Counted from the first letter of the stretch, positions 22,560 through 33,759 are shown. The stretch: 64,000 nucleotides of DNA from Datnioides undecimradiatus (GCA_008933995.1 WARS01000025.1:3207477-3271476), one strand, 5' to 3'. Notes: a model not told the origin generated them from the sequence alone. Numbers and translations: made by a program.

Positions 22560-22797
22560 AACTTCCTTTCTCACACAAACGTATTTGTCCTTCAGCATCA
22601 ACACTGACTTGTCCTCCTGTCTCTTCCTGTCTTATCTCAATCCTCTGCTCCCTTATCCTGCCCTCCTCTTCTTCTTCTCCCCCCCCCCAACTCTTTTTTT
22701 GCCTACAATCTTTGCTCTTCCAACCTTTTCTTCCTCTTTTTTTCTCCTCCTCTCCCCTTCGTCTTTGCGTCTGTCCCTCCCTCCTCTCCTTCTCCAG
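22560..22797 (+). repeat. Long polypyrimidine tract with C10
   Basis: Almost continuous C/T for about 230 bp on the plus strand, including C10 at 22,679-22,688 and T7 at 22,695. It ends in TCTCCAG at about 22,797. The 199-codon minus frame across it encodes a Glu/Arg/Lys-rich artefact. Confidence 0.9.
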
Positions 22798-22960
22798 CCC
22801 CCGGAATGAATTAGTAATGACAGTGGTTTGGTCCACAGTGGTGACGGAGAATTGTAATTATAAAAATGTCAGTCCTGGTTATGCCAAGAGACTGAGAGAG
22901 GAGCCATTACTGTCTGTGACATCTGTACTTTGTTGGAAACGTAAAAGAAAGAACTAATTC
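22798..22960. promoter_or_regulatory. Conserved-like block after polypyrimidine/AG junction
   Basis: Complex sequence with ATTGTAATTATAA (22,851-22,863). One plus frame stays open to 22,957 for about 50 codons after the CAG, but no clear donor follows and the peptide is unfamiliar. A noncoding element is favoured over an exon. Confidence 0.3.
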
Positions 22961-25139
22961 TGCCTCATTTTATTTACAAGGTCTTATCTATCAGTCTTAT
23001 GTGTGCCTGGAGAACTCAAATAGGAAAGATTGTGATTGTGAATTGCTTTTTATGGAAGTATGACTGCCATGTCATTTCTGAGAGAAATGTCACCTTATGG
23101 CATTATGTGGCAGAAATAAAATTGACTGTTGCACCTGTAATGCCTCAGTGTTTTTGTCACCCAGCACTTTAGTTACATATTACACGTATAAAACTGAAAT
23201 TATTTATACAGTCTTTCTATTTCCTCGTCTCCCTTTTTTCCAAGTACAGTTTAAATACAGTGTGCTGCATTTAGAGTATCATGTGCACTGGAAACCATGC
23301 TCTTCTTGAAGAGGTCATGAATAATGATCAAAGCTTCCTAACAGAAAGGAGTAAACTGTTTGGGATCCCATGATGATATGGGGTTTAACTAGATATGTTT
23401 TTTGTACTGGCACAATCTTGTGTGAAGATAGCACTCCCAAAGAGTGGTATCAGGTGCGAGCACAAACACAAGGATCAAGCCCCTGCACTGGCAAGCATCC
23501 ACTGTGCTGGTGTGCTTTGAGAATAATCCTGAACACATATCAGCTCCGGCGCTGCTGTTGTGCTGCTGACCATCTGGTTTCACCAAGTAAAAACCCAATT
23601 CCTTATTAATTAAAAAGATAATACATCATCATCAGCATCATTTGAAAAAGTTATGAAGTGTATTACATTCTTACCTACACTTGCAATATGCTAAAAACAT
23701 TTCATGGTTTGATAGTGATAAGCAAGCAGCTTTATCATAATTCACACTATATTGCTATGATCTGAGAAGCTTATGTAGCTACAGAAGCAGCGGATTGTAA
23801 TAAAGTCTATCTATATCTTTGTCAGTTAGAGTCACAAGTAAAGGCAGAGCTGTCACACTGATGTAACAATCTGACCTGAGCAGGACCAGGGTGCAGAGAC
23901 TCCCATCAGACTGATAAAGATGTTCATAAAAGGATTTATATTGGCTGTCACAGAGTGTATAGATACATATCGGGCACATATAGATGCAACATCCACACAT
24001 GCACACACACACGTACAACAACACATGGACACAGACGGAGGGACAGACACATCACACACAAGCTGAGTTCCTGCCCCATTCATCTTCACTATTTATGCTA
24101 CCAAACAGACCATGATCTGAGTGATCTCACCAGCTGATTCTGGTTCAGATTTGAGGTATTGGATGACAAGAGGAAATCACATAGAACCCAGATATGATCA
24201 CATTCAGGGATGTTCTCTAATGCCTTGCACCGAAACGCAACTGGATCACGTTTTGACACATAACACAGGCGTGCTTATCCCATCATTACTGCAGCTCACA
24301 TTCCCTTTGAAAGACAACATAACGCAATTACCAGCATCCCGCTTTTGACAGAAACAATACATGGCAGTGTGTGTGCACGCTTTTGTATCATGATAGTTCA
24401 GATAGGTGTTATTACAGTGGGATGGTTCCTACTGAAGGTCACACATTTCCTACTACTACTCTATCTTGGTTCTTTATCCTTACACATTTAAGGGTAGTTA
24501 GACCGGCTGATACTGCCTGATGTTACATTTAATAAAAACATGTCATCAATCATGAATTTTTATTTGCAGAGGAATTTAAAGATGGATTCTGGGGAGATAT
24601 GACAGTATACTGTATACCATGCTGCAGTAGAAATGTACATCTTGTAAAAAGCATTTCTTTTGACGACTTAGATAATGGAGAGGAATGAAGTGACTTCATT
24701 CTGAATATTAAGTATAGAATAGAGGAATACCTGTTGCATGTGAATGTGATCACTGTTTCTACTTGATGCTGAGAGAAAAACAAGAGGATATTCTTTTACG
24801 CTTTTAAACGAACCTCCAACATGAAAATGCATCTAAAATGTAGAAATTTAAAGGAAAAGTATTTAAAAACAGCAGTGAGAAAGAAGGTACAGTGACAGGT
24901 GGGGTGGTGCGGCTGAAGGACTTTCCGAACCATTGAAATTCTGAACTCCATCACTGTCCTCCACACTGCTGAGTTACATAACAAAATTAACGAAATGCAA
25001 TAATAAGCTTGTTGATTAGGATAAATGCAGCACGCTGGAGAAGCTTTTTATGACTGATGTTGTGCCTGTGTAAACATAATGAAGAGAGCTTGGATGGAAA
25101 GATGGAGGCAGAGATGGAGGGATGAAGAGGTGTTATGGT
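22961..25139. other. Unique sequence, nothing seen
   Basis: Complex DNA with small simple patches (ATC repeats at 23,625-23,640; CA words at 24,000-24,012) and a 10-bp palindrome CAGTATACTG at 24,603-24,612. Open frames are at most about 80 codons, none convincing. Confidence 0.5.
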
Positions 25140-25640
25140 GCAAGACCCAGTCATTAACAGAATCCATTAGTGCATAAATGAACAGTGGCAATAATACAAA
25201 CAGGAAAGGCTAATTACGATGTACTGACTTGATACAGCGCATGTGGGTTTTGCGTGTCTGTGTATGTGAGTCTGCTGTTTATGTGCAGATTAATAGGCAT
25301 GTGCACCCACTGCCATGTGTGTTTCAGAGGCTTACAAAAGTCATGAACGCGACATTGCTGAGCGTTATCAGGCCTTTCTCAAGGTTGCCATGTGCAAACT
25401 TTAATTAACACACACCGCCAGAGGGAGGCTCCACTGATACAACAGCAACGCACCCAAATTCTCTATCAATGCTCCTACAACATTGCTGCAGGCCCAAAGT
25501 ATTTATGTTGTTCTCACTGAGATGCACCGGCAATAAATCAAACTGAAAGAAAATCCAGGCACTCTTGCGCTTCATGTAGAGGCACGGTGATGAGAGAATT
25601 TATAAACCAAGTTTAACACGTAGATCATGAGGAGAGGCTG
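25140..25640. promoter_or_regulatory. Conserved-noncoding-element-like block
   Basis: GGCTAATTACGATG near 25,208, then from about 25,330 a repeat-free stretch with several CpGs, TTAATTAA (25,401-25,408) and CCGCCAGAGGGAG (25,415-25,427), the last a two-mismatch CTCF-like core. A GT-rich gap (25,250-25,320) splits it. Confidence 0.35.
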
Positions 25641-26630
25641 TTGGTGTGTAATCCTTTCAATATGCCAAGGAAATGTTTAAAGACACACTACACTTTGTCA
25701 AGGTTAGGCTGTTATTGCGTTTCTGCAAATTCTTGTTACTTGAAAGTTCAGAATGAAAATTAATTGTTAGATTTCTGATATTTTGTAGCTAAAATGGGTG
25801 CTTTTGAAAATAGCTATTTCTCTCCCTTCACCTGTGTATGTAGAGAGAGAGTGTTCCTGCTGATGTCTGAAACATGTCCTTGAGCAAAGCAGTGTGTAAG
25901 GAACAGAAGATAAGGCCTGTCTGTGCATGCACACCTACAGAGTCAGTTTTTCACGGGGTAATGTATAGACACACGTGGAAATGTTCTCTAGCGTGCACAG
26001 TCATCTTGATACGGTCCTTTAAAATCTTCACAGAGGGCACCGGTATGGCTGTGATCACAAATACTGACCTGCTGCGCTCCTATCATATGCGCACACCGGT
26101 GCACAACCAAACACATTCTTTGAGATATGACTCAAGTAAACACACCTCTGGGTGAACACAGAATTACAAAGACACCAACAAATATAATCTCAGAAGGATA
26201 CACGTACACAAATAAATCTATACAAGCAGATACACATATGCATTTGCATACTGGAGACAGCAACAGCTACACTGCCACAGAGACCCTTTTCTTGGACCAT
26301 TCCATCTCCTACTTGAGTAACCCTCTTGAGTCTCATTTCCTACTGGAATACCCTCCACTTGCCTCTGTATATTTTGGCCCTCACATGCATACATGAAGCA
26401 GTCAAAGCATACCATATGATGTAAACATCTGTAAATATTTATTCACAGCTTTTACAAACTGACAGTTAATACACAAAGGTCCAATACAAAATCAAATCCC
26501 GCCTCAATTAATCTCCCTTTAAAGTTTGCCTCCGACCCAATGCTGCCTCTCTCTTCTTTCGCCTGCTTCTCCCCATCAAAACCTCTTCTCCCTGATGGCC
26601 TCGCTCTGTTGGCTCGCCGACATGCAAGCG
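25641..26630. other. Unique sequence with scattered CA words, nothing seen
   Basis: Plus frames of 93 and 89 codons (25,874-26,155; 26,127-26,396) are Thr/His-rich because of CA words and are not called. Confidence 0.5.
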
Positions 26631-26765
26631 GAAGAAGAGAAGCAGTAAAACATAAAGAGAACGAAAAAGGAAAATAGATAAAGCTCCTTCGCCACTACAG
26701 AGTTCAGAAGAAACAGTGGAAGAGAGGAAAAGGAAGAGGAAAATTAAAGACAGAGGGCTGAACGC
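26631..26765 (+). repeat. Purine-rich tract
   Basis: GAAGAAGAGAAG-type sequence in two stretches on the plus strand. No perfect array. Confidence 0.6.
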
Positions 26766-26874
26766 TGTTGAAAGCAGAGACTAATGTACTAATGTAAAGA
26801 CAACGCTTATGATACAGTAACATTACAACAAAAACTTACTGTACTTAAATGCCAGTGAGCCAAATAATTAACCT

Positions 26875-27065
26875 ACTTGAAAGCGCCGTCAAAAACATTT
26901 GTTCACGTAACAGGCATGTCATTAAAGCATGCCGAGTTGGATTAGGGGAGCGAGACAGGCAGCGAGAAAGATAAAAACAAATGACAACCTTGATGAAAAG
27001 TTAAAGTACGCAACAAAGGTAAGAGAAGAAATGCAATTAAAACGAAGGCAGAACAGGTTCAAAGA
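26875..27065. promoter_or_regulatory. Conserved-like block
   Basis: Repeat-free sequence with several CpGs and a small inverted repeat, GGCATG (26,913-26,918) with CATGCC (26,928-26,933), around TCATTAAAG. Confidence 0.25.
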
Positions 27066-27177
27066 CAAATCAGTGAAAAAAATGAACTGAATAGAAGCGG
27101 AGGAAGATATGCAGATTGAATGTGGCAAAGCATGACTGCAATGCAACATACCATTCTCTGAACCAGCTCATAAATAG

Positions 27178-27495
27178 AGAAAAGGAAGGAACAAAGGAAG
27201 GAGAGAGTGTGCACAAAGAGGAGAAGAGACTAGAGGAGAGCATGTTTCCTCTAGTGCTGAGTCCCCATGTGTCTGACAGCCGAATGGATGATTTATGGTG
27301 AGCATTGTCTTGCGGTGTAATTGGCCGCCATGTTGGTTCGCACAAGAGAAGCGGAGATATCTCTGGACTTGTGTGTGGACTATGTCCAAATAGCGGCAAT
27401 CTACAGAGAGAAGTAGAAGGTAAAGGGTGCAGAGGCTGAAAGGGAAGAGAGAGAGAGAGATATGAGGGGGATACAGAGAAAGACAGAGACCACAC
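27178..27495 (+). repeat. Purine-rich DNA, interrupted
   Basis: Two A/G-dominated stretches (27,178-27,245 and 27,405-27,495) flank about 150 bp of unique sequence. The 143-codon minus frame is a Ser/Leu/Phe/Pro-rich artefact of the CT-rich complement. Confidence 0.65.
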
Positions 27496-28744
27496 TAACA
27501 AAGGCTAAGTGTGGCAAAACATTTTTTTGAGTTTTTCCCTCTCAGTTTTGCTCTATTCCACATACAAGAACCTATATATAACGAGTACGTCACAGTGTGT
27601 GGAGTTTGTCATCAGCAGAAAGCACCCAATAAAAAGTTGTATATATGGTATTTGTATGTAGAAAGTGAGGCCTGGTTGGGTCAGGTGCTTTAAAAAACAT
27701 CTGAGCTGATGATCTAGCACTGCATCAATAGGTGAGTAAAACCCAATCAACATGCCATCAGTGTTGAGTGACATAGCTGCAACCATGCCTCAATTTAAAG
27801 GTTATCGTGTTCTCAGCAATGAGCTCACTGCCGCCACGTCAAAATGAGGTCATACTAGTGCTCTGTGATTTAAGATGAAGTGCACCATGCGATAAGATCC
27901 ATCCCCAAGGGACATTGATTTTGGTGGAGGAGCCAAGGTTAAAATACCACAAATATTTTTGAGGAGACTACTTACATAGGTCCGCTTTCATGTTTCAGAT
28001 CCTAGAGCTATGTTTCAGTAATAACAATAAGACATGGTGAGTTCTCTATTTATTAAACAGCGTTTATTTTAAGAAGTGTGAAACTATTAGGTAAATGTTA
28101 TGGACATGTGCTACACAAATTACTTTAAAATGGTCCTGAAATTGCTTTTAAATCATTTTCAAAAGCATTTTCTGGTTTCATTCAGTAAGCAATGGTCATA
28201 CAGAGCCAGAGAAACAAAAGCCTGTATGTCATACAGGCCCAGCAGGCAGGAAGGGACCAGAAAGCATTTTTTTTTTCCGATTATATGCTGGGTGCACAGC
28301 TTTAATTAGGAAGAATGGGCCACAGTGCTTAGATAGCTACAGCATCCAGTGTTGAATACAGTCTAGAGATAGACTAAAATGACTTAATGGCAGCATCAAC
28401 GTAGCTGAAGAGGTTTGTTCAATTTCAATTATATGTATTTACATACATTTTACTGTAATGAAAGCAATCATTTTCTCAAAGTAGGTCTCCCATTTGATGC
28501 AATTTTGTAATAGGACTCTTCATATACAGATAAATGATTGAGAATATTCAATCATGTACTTGTCCAAGTGGGCAGCCATGTTTGAAGTCAGTGCATGTTC
28601 TTACGTTGCTCTGATGTGTAAATAACGTCGTAAAAAAAGTTGAGTGCTATTTGGTTTGGTGTTTAACTGATATGGTCTTTGAGGAAGACATCAAAGGGTC
28701 CTCTGTGTCTTTTATCTTCCCATCCTGGAACTGGTTTAATGCAT
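27496..28744. other. Unique sequence, nothing seen
   Basis: Complex DNA with T9 at 28,268. No repeat array or exon-like segment. Confidence 0.5.
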
Positions 28745-28775
28745 ACACACATGCACACGCACACACACACACACT
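28745..28775. repeat. (CA)n microsatellite, interrupted
   Basis: Perfect core at about 28,759-28,774, with ATGCACACG upstream and an A10 run shortly downstream at about 28,808. Confidence 0.9.
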
Positions 28776-29015
28776 ATCATCCACCCACCTATCCACATAC
28801 ACACAGAAAAAAAAAAGATGGGCGAGAAAGACAACTGCACTGTCATCTGAAGAGCTGAGCCAGATAAACTTCTGTCTCTTTCCTATTCTTCCTCTGATGC
28901 ACCTCCATCACTCCCTCCCTCCTTTTTCCCTTCCCCCCTTTTTGTCTCCACTTTTCCCACCGGTGCTGGCACTCAGTACAGAGAAGTTGTTCTCGCTATT
29001 TTCTCTATGTGAGTG

Positions 29016-29110
29016 GACCAGGCCAATAACTTCTCTCTTTAATGAGCATGTCGTGTTCTCCCGCTCTGCTCATTCCCCAAACACACTCTCCCACACTGGC
29101 GGCTTTCTGA
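29016..29110 (+). repeat. Diverged tandem duplication, copy 1
   Basis: GACCAGGCCAATAACT followed by CTCTCTTTAATGAG and then looser similarity down to TTTCTGA. The same order recurs 194 bp downstream. Copies differ by substitutions and small indels, so the event is not recent. The best-kept word contains CCAAT and TTAATGA. Confidence 0.85.
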
Positions 29111-29160
29111 GAAGGGGGAGGGGTGGTGGTGGTTGGTGTGCCTGTGTGTGCATGTGTGTG
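29111..29160 (+). repeat. G-rich and GT-rich spacer between duplicates
   Basis: GGGGG, GGGG and repeated GGT units at 29,113-29,135 make a possible G-quadruplex, followed by a short GT run. Confidence 0.55.
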
Positions 29161-29209
29161 AGGGAGAGGAAAAGGAAGTAGAGACAAAGATATTGTCGCT
29201 TTGTGCCCA

Positions 29210-29308
29210 GACCAGGCCAATAACTCCTCTCTTTAATGAGTGAGTGTCATGTTCCCCTGCTCTCTTAACTCTCCTAACACAGCCCCTCAAATGCGGATAG
29301 TTTTCTGA
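29210..29308 (+). repeat. Diverged tandem duplication, copy 2
   Basis: GACCAGGCCAATAACT at 29,210 matches copy 1 base for base for 16 bp, then C/T changes, CTCTCTTTAATGAG again, and a variable middle ending TTTCTGA at 29,308. Confidence 0.85.
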
Positions 29309-29520
29309 CGGATGGAGGGACGGAGAGGGAGGATTAGGAGATATAGGAAAAACATACAGAGAGAAACAAGGGCAGATTGTGATGAGAATATAGTGCAGGA
29401 TGGAGGAAGGGCAGGAGGAAAACAAGGCAAGAAAAGCAAAAGTGATGAGAATAAAAGAACAAAAAACATGGACGACAGACAGGCGGAACTAAACCAAACA
29501 CCTTCAAAAAAAGCTGCAAA
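29309..29520 (+). repeat. Purine-rich tract
   Basis: A/G-dominated plus strand with GGAGG and GAAAAAC words. It follows duplicate copy 2, and copy 1 is likewise followed by purine-rich sequence. Confidence 0.7.
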
Positions 29521-29599
29521 CTAAAGCTGTGAAAGGCTGGCACAAACAGCCTCAGACAGACACATACTACATGCATAAATGCCAGCCTCCCTGCACTCA

Positions 29600-29601
<2 letters not shown>

Positions 29602-29637
<36 letters not shown>
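29602..29637. repeat. (CA)n microsatellite
   Basis: About 29 bp of perfect CA followed by GCACACA. Confidence 0.97.
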
Positions 29638-29639
29638 TC

Positions 29640-30170
29640 CAACAACAGCCTGCGGCTACACCGTCAATCCGCAAAACCCTTCTCACCAAACTGTAATCCC
29701 CTCAACCTTCCTCTCTCTAGCCTACAGTGATTTCTAAACCCTCCACTGATGTTGCATCACTGTTGTTGTCTCCTTGATGACATCACAGACTTTCCTTGAG
29801 GTATAGATCAGTGAGTTTTGTACACCAGAGACCGTGTATCCCACCAAAGACCCTTATAGCACAAAGCTGGTAAGGAACTGCTGATTTGCATAATAGCCAA
29901 GCTATTAGTGGAAAACAAACCAGTCTGTCACCATTTAGTAACCTTTGCTATTTCATAGGCAATAGAATTATGATATGTAAGCTCCCACCAGATGAATAAA
30001 AGCATAATTTTACCACAAGGTCAAAACATCAACCAATTATAGTTGGTACATTTTTATGTGGCAAAAGATATAACTTAGAATTTTATTGACAAATAAAGGA
30101 CACAGAAATAAAGATGGTTATAGCCAAGACAGCAGCTTTGGGGCAACACAGTACACACACAAGCAGACAT
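29640..30170. other. Unique sequence, nothing seen
   Basis: Ordinary DNA without motif clusters or frames. Confidence 0.5.
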
Positions 30171-30174
30171 AGAA

Positions 30175-30210
30175 ACACACACACACACACACATACACAC
30201 ACACACACAC
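30175..30210. repeat. (CA)n microsatellite, one interruption
   Basis: CA dinucleotides with a single ATA interruption near 30,194. Confidence 0.96.
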
Positions 30211-30292
30211 AAGACAAAAGAACCCAAGTCCAAACTTCTGTCTGAGCAGCAATGAAACCTGCTAAAAACTTTCTGCCGGAAGCAGGTGTGAA

Positions 30293-30517
30293 TGAATATT
30301 CATGAATGGAGGGAGTATCAGGTTGTCTTTCCAACCAGTATTGTGTGAGCGAGACAAGCGTGTGCGTGTGCGCATGCGCATCCCGAATGCGTTGCAAGTG
30401 TGCTTCTGTATATCCGTGTTCTTGCGTAGGTGGAAAAAAGGGTCATTGCTCGGAGAGGGACAACTAAAGAAAGACAGAAAGAAAAAGCAGACCAAGTGCA
30501 GTTCTGAATATTCATGA
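30293..30517. promoter_or_regulatory. CpG-clustered NRF1 site flanked by TGAATATTCATGA repeats
   Basis: TGCGCATGCGCA at 30,369-30,380 is a perfect palindromic NRF1 site. It lies in a 24-bp strictly alternating purine-pyrimidine run (30,358-30,381, Z-DNA prone) and in about 85 bp with nine CpGs. TGAATATTCATGA occurs on each side (30,293-30,305 and 30,505-30,517), each followed by GGAG. NRF1 sites are typical of CpG promoters of housekeeping and neuronal genes. No coding start follows. Confidence 0.45.
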
Positions 30518-30562
30518 GGCGTGGAGTGACTCATAGCTAATCAGCAGGAAAGAACGGGACAT

Positions 30563-30571
30563 GGGGGGGGG
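30563..30571 (+). repeat. G9 homopolymer
   Basis: Nine G after CAT; a mutable homopolymer. Confidence 0.9.
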
Positions 30572-31508
30572 CTCCTGTTCCACTAACTCCTGTTCGATCA
30601 AGTTTGATATATGTAAGCTTGGAACAATATTGCACGTCATGTTCAGTAGTTCAGTTTTTTTTAATAAAAACATAAAGCTGAGTGCTTCAAAGCAGGGATT
30701 AAATGAGGTGTTTTGAAGAAAATTATAGATCTCTGCGGCAGCTGATGTGAATTTTAATCATCGTAACCTTAATCAGGGCAACAAGAAAAGTTCAGTAGGC
30801 CAGAAAATGAGGCGAAATGAGCTCAGGATGCAAACGTGGCTGTCAACACTAGACTTTTTAGGGAATATGAAAAATTGCTAAAATGGATCTGTGACAAGAT
30901 GAAGTAAAAGAGCTGAACAAAGGGTCGGCCACTGGGCATAAAAAAGAAACTCCTTGGTCTTGTTTTTAAAATTTCAGTGGTAATGTCTGTTTACTTATGA
31001 TCCACACTATTTGAGAGTGAAACCAAAAGTGGGCACATGGAAAATAGCCCTGATAATCAAAAACCCCTAATTATTACATAGAAAAACTCTGTGTGGGCAG
31101 TGATGATATATAGTTGGTCAAAGGTGAAGCAGGAAGAAGGTCCCTAAACGTCGAGGGATGTTTACGTTGGATATTTTTGTAAGAAGTTTTTGTTTTTCGT
31201 TATCCAAATTAATTTGGCTGTTGTTTTAATATCTGTATGACTGTCTGATCGGTCCTGCTCCTTCCCGCTGTGGATTAATTTCGATCATGTTGCTGCCTTT
31301 CCAGATCACACACCTGTTTTATGGTGAATACTGGGTAAAATGATGGTCCAAACAATGATAAAAATGATAAACCCAACAATATCGACACTACCTATGCAAA
31401 CAGGCAAGAAAATAAAGTGAAACATGCACAGAAATAAAACATATTAACAAGCATGTATCATAGAAACCACACTGTGCACTGTCTTTGTCTCTCGCTCTTT
31501 CTCTCTCA
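30572..31508. other. Unique sequence, nothing seen
   Basis: AT-leaning complex DNA, no open frame over 60 codons. Confidence 0.5.
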
Positions 31509-31562
31509 CTCACACACACATGCACGCTAACACACACATACACTCTAACACACACATACACA
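31509..31562. repeat. CA-rich minisatellite, 18-bp unit x2
   Basis: CTAACACACACATACACT (31,527-31,544) is repeated as CTAACACACACATACACA (31,545-31,562), preceded by imperfect CA. Confidence 0.85.
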
Positions 31563-31649
31563 TCTGCTTCAAAGCCTTCTTCTACTGAATGGGGAGCTTT
31601 ATCAAAACCTGGCCTCTGAAAATGTGAGGGACATGTTGCCAAAGGGCAT

Positions 31650-31676
<27 letters not shown>
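31650..31676. repeat. (AC)13 microsatellite
   Basis: 27 bp of perfect AC ending at ATACA. Confidence 0.96.
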
Positions 31677-31680
<4 letters not shown>

Positions 31681-31766
31681 GTGATACAGACATGCACACT
31701 ATCACACTAAAACGCTGTCACGCCACAGTAAAAAGACGAAAAGCACATTTTCTCTGATCGCAGAAC

Positions 31767-31780
31767 ATTACCATGGTAAC
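31767..31780. promoter_or_regulatory. X-box-like palindrome
   Basis: ATTACC, AT, GGTAAC, with a 12-bp perfect palindrome TTACCATGGTAA. One base (A for G at the first position) departs from the RFX consensus. About fifteen one-mismatch matches are expected by chance in 64 kb. Confidence 0.2.
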
Positions 31781-32039
31781 ACTTTTCAACAGCTGGTTTG
31801 CATGCCAGAACTATGCTGGTATTCACCCTACATAATTTAAGCCCCATTTAGATGAGCCTTGTCCACTCAGTGATCCAGTGGGGGCAATGGCAGTCATACA
31901 TATTTTAAAAGCAGGAGGGGGAAATGGAATGGAGATGTTTTGAGAAAATTTATAGTGGACAAGTAAATTTGGTGAGTACTGGTAAGGTCTCAATTTCCCA
32001 GTGGCATGAGGTGCAAAGAGGTGAAGGTAGTGGGAAAAC

Positions 32040-32170
32040 ACTCAAGAAAAGAGGAGGATAAAGAGAAAGAGGAACGATAAATGAAAAAATGAGTCCAAAA
32101 CACAAGAGACAAAGAGCAGTGATGAGAGAATGTGAACTGTGTGGAGAAGCAGAGAGGAGAAAATCATATT
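32040..32170 (+). repeat. Purine-rich tract
   Basis: A/G-rich plus strand with AAGAGGAGG, AAAGAGAAAG and GAGAGGAG words. Confidence 0.6.
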
Positions 32171-32319
32171 GTTTCACCCACAGAGAGAAAACGATAAATT
32201 ATTTATGTAATCCTTTGTTTTTCCCCCCAATCAGTTAGGATATCCACTTATTCCAGTGAGTAGGGGAGATTGAAAGAAAATCTGAGGAGTGAGACGGAGA
32301 GTGAGTGCTGAGTACTTGA

Positions 32320-32680
32320 CATGATTGGCATTTTAATGTGATACTAGATAGCTGTGAGACCAGCAGCTCGCTATGGTTTCAATAATAATAATGATAGTAA
32401 TAATAATAGCTTCGCAGTTGGACCCACATGGCCAGGGCAGAGCACAGTAGTGGAATCTGCTAAAGCTATTTATTTCCATCTTTACTTCGATTCATTACCG
32501 TCCTCTCTTCAGCTCAAACTGTTGCCAGGGGTTTTTGAGTCCTGTGTTGCACGAGAAAGTAAATACGCCATTACAGGAGCTGAAGAGATATTTTTCACCT
32601 GTTATCTCATCGTGTTCATGTGTTCTCTTGAATCACAGTGTCTGCAGGCTGCCATTCAACTCATTTAAAAAGCTGTTTAA
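32320..32680. promoter_or_regulatory. Conserved-like block with (AAT)n and a long open frame
   Basis: An (AAT/AGT)n microsatellite (32,381-32,409) is followed by about 270 bp of complex sequence. A plus frame of 104 codons (32,354-32,668) runs through both, including an Asn-rich stretch from the repeat. The peptide is unfamiliar, and a CAG|GAG acceptor-like site lacks a partner donor. A noncoding element is favoured. Confidence 0.35.
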
Positions 32681-32928
32681 CTAGATCCCCCCAAAAAGGA
32701 GACTATTATGCTTTTGCATTGGAGAAATGACAACTCAAATGTAATGGTGACTAACTCGTGTCTTTTAAAAATGAAACTTGATATATGCCCGGCAACTAAA
32801 CTTTAATAACTTCAGTAACTTGAATTATTCTTTGCAGTAAGTTGTGATTTATGTTACAGGTGTTACAATGAGCTATAAATCAATAAACTATGAAAGCTGA
32901 CTGTGCAGGCAGAGTTACCTCAAGGACT
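32681..32928. other. Unique AT-rich sequence, nothing seen
   Basis: Low-GC complex DNA. Confidence 0.5.
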
Positions 32929-32938
32929 GTGTGTGTGT

Positions 32939-32989
<51 letters not shown>
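32929..32989. repeat. (GT)30 microsatellite, one interruption
   Basis: 61 bp of GT with a single GTAT unit at 32,941-32,944. The second-longest GT array in the window. Confidence 0.98.
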
Positions 32990-32990
<1 letters not shown>

Positions 32991-33590
32991 CCTCGACTTG
33001 TCTTATCTTGTCAGTCAGGATAGTATGACAGTAGAGAGATAAACAATGAGTCAGCAAACACCCTCAACGAATTTCAATCAGGCCAGATGGGCTGCTGCTG
33101 TGTCATGAGAAATATCCAGACCTGCATTCACCATGAAAACAGCTACACGGCTGCTGCAGACAACAGGGCAAACTGAGGGACCAATTCAGGACAAACCTCT
33201 AAACATGAGCGCACTTCACTTTGTGCAGACAGGTGTGGGATTGTGTGACTTAAAAAATAGCGCTGTCTGTGCTGGCATGCTAAAGATATGTGTAAAGCAT
33301 CAACATTGAATTTGTAGCTTCTTGGCAGCAATATTCATCTTTGAAGCATTGTCTGCTGTCATAGCTACAACTTGTCCTGACAAGGAAGTGTGGCATCATG
33401 ATTGACAGCTCATGTATGCTCGTGATTGGGAAGGCTGGATATGCCCATCGCCCATATGTCCTATATTTATGGTCGATGGTGTATGCACACATTATTTCTT
33501 AATATATTTCTTATGTAGTGTATACATCAACATTTAAAAATATACTCCAACTCCAACCAAGGAAAACTCCAAATTCTGAGATGTTTCTTT
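32990..33590. other. Unique sequence, nothing seen
   Basis: No feature of note. Short minus frames only. Confidence 0.5.
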
Positions 33591-33647
33591 TCATTTTTTC
33601 ATCTCTGCCTATAAACTCCTTTCCCCCTTTTTCATCCCCTCCTCCAG

Positions 33648-33682
33648 TCGCCTAGCCTGCTGTTCCAGAGCATCTCCTCCAG
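33648..33682 (+). other. Candidate 35-nt micro-exon
   Basis: A pyrimidine tract (33,588-33,645) ends in CCTCCAG, followed by 35 nt and then AG|GTAAAG, a good donor. Frame 1 reads SPSLLFQSISS with a split Arg codon and a second frame is also open. Length and signals fit a neuronal micro-exon, but I recognise no protein and no neighbouring exon is visible. CT-rich fish DNA often makes such acceptors by chance. Confidence 0.2.
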
Positions 33683-33759
33683 GTAAAGAGCGATCACACC
33701 AGCCCATGACACCATGCTGGGACATGTGGCACTTCTGCCGCTACACATCTCATCTGCCT

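Noticed and set aside
22237-22836. 199-codon minus-strand frame rich in Glu, Arg and Lys
   Set aside because: Direct translation of the purine strand of a long polypyrimidine tract; the bias explains the open frame.
28651-29181. 176-codon plus frame
   Set aside because: Runs through CA repeat, poly-A, CT-rich DNA and the tandem duplication; composition artefact.
29602-29637. Repeat array that could be mistaken for a CRISPR or satellite unit
   Set aside because: Simple CA dinucleotides without spacers; no CRISPR-like structure exists anywhere in the window.
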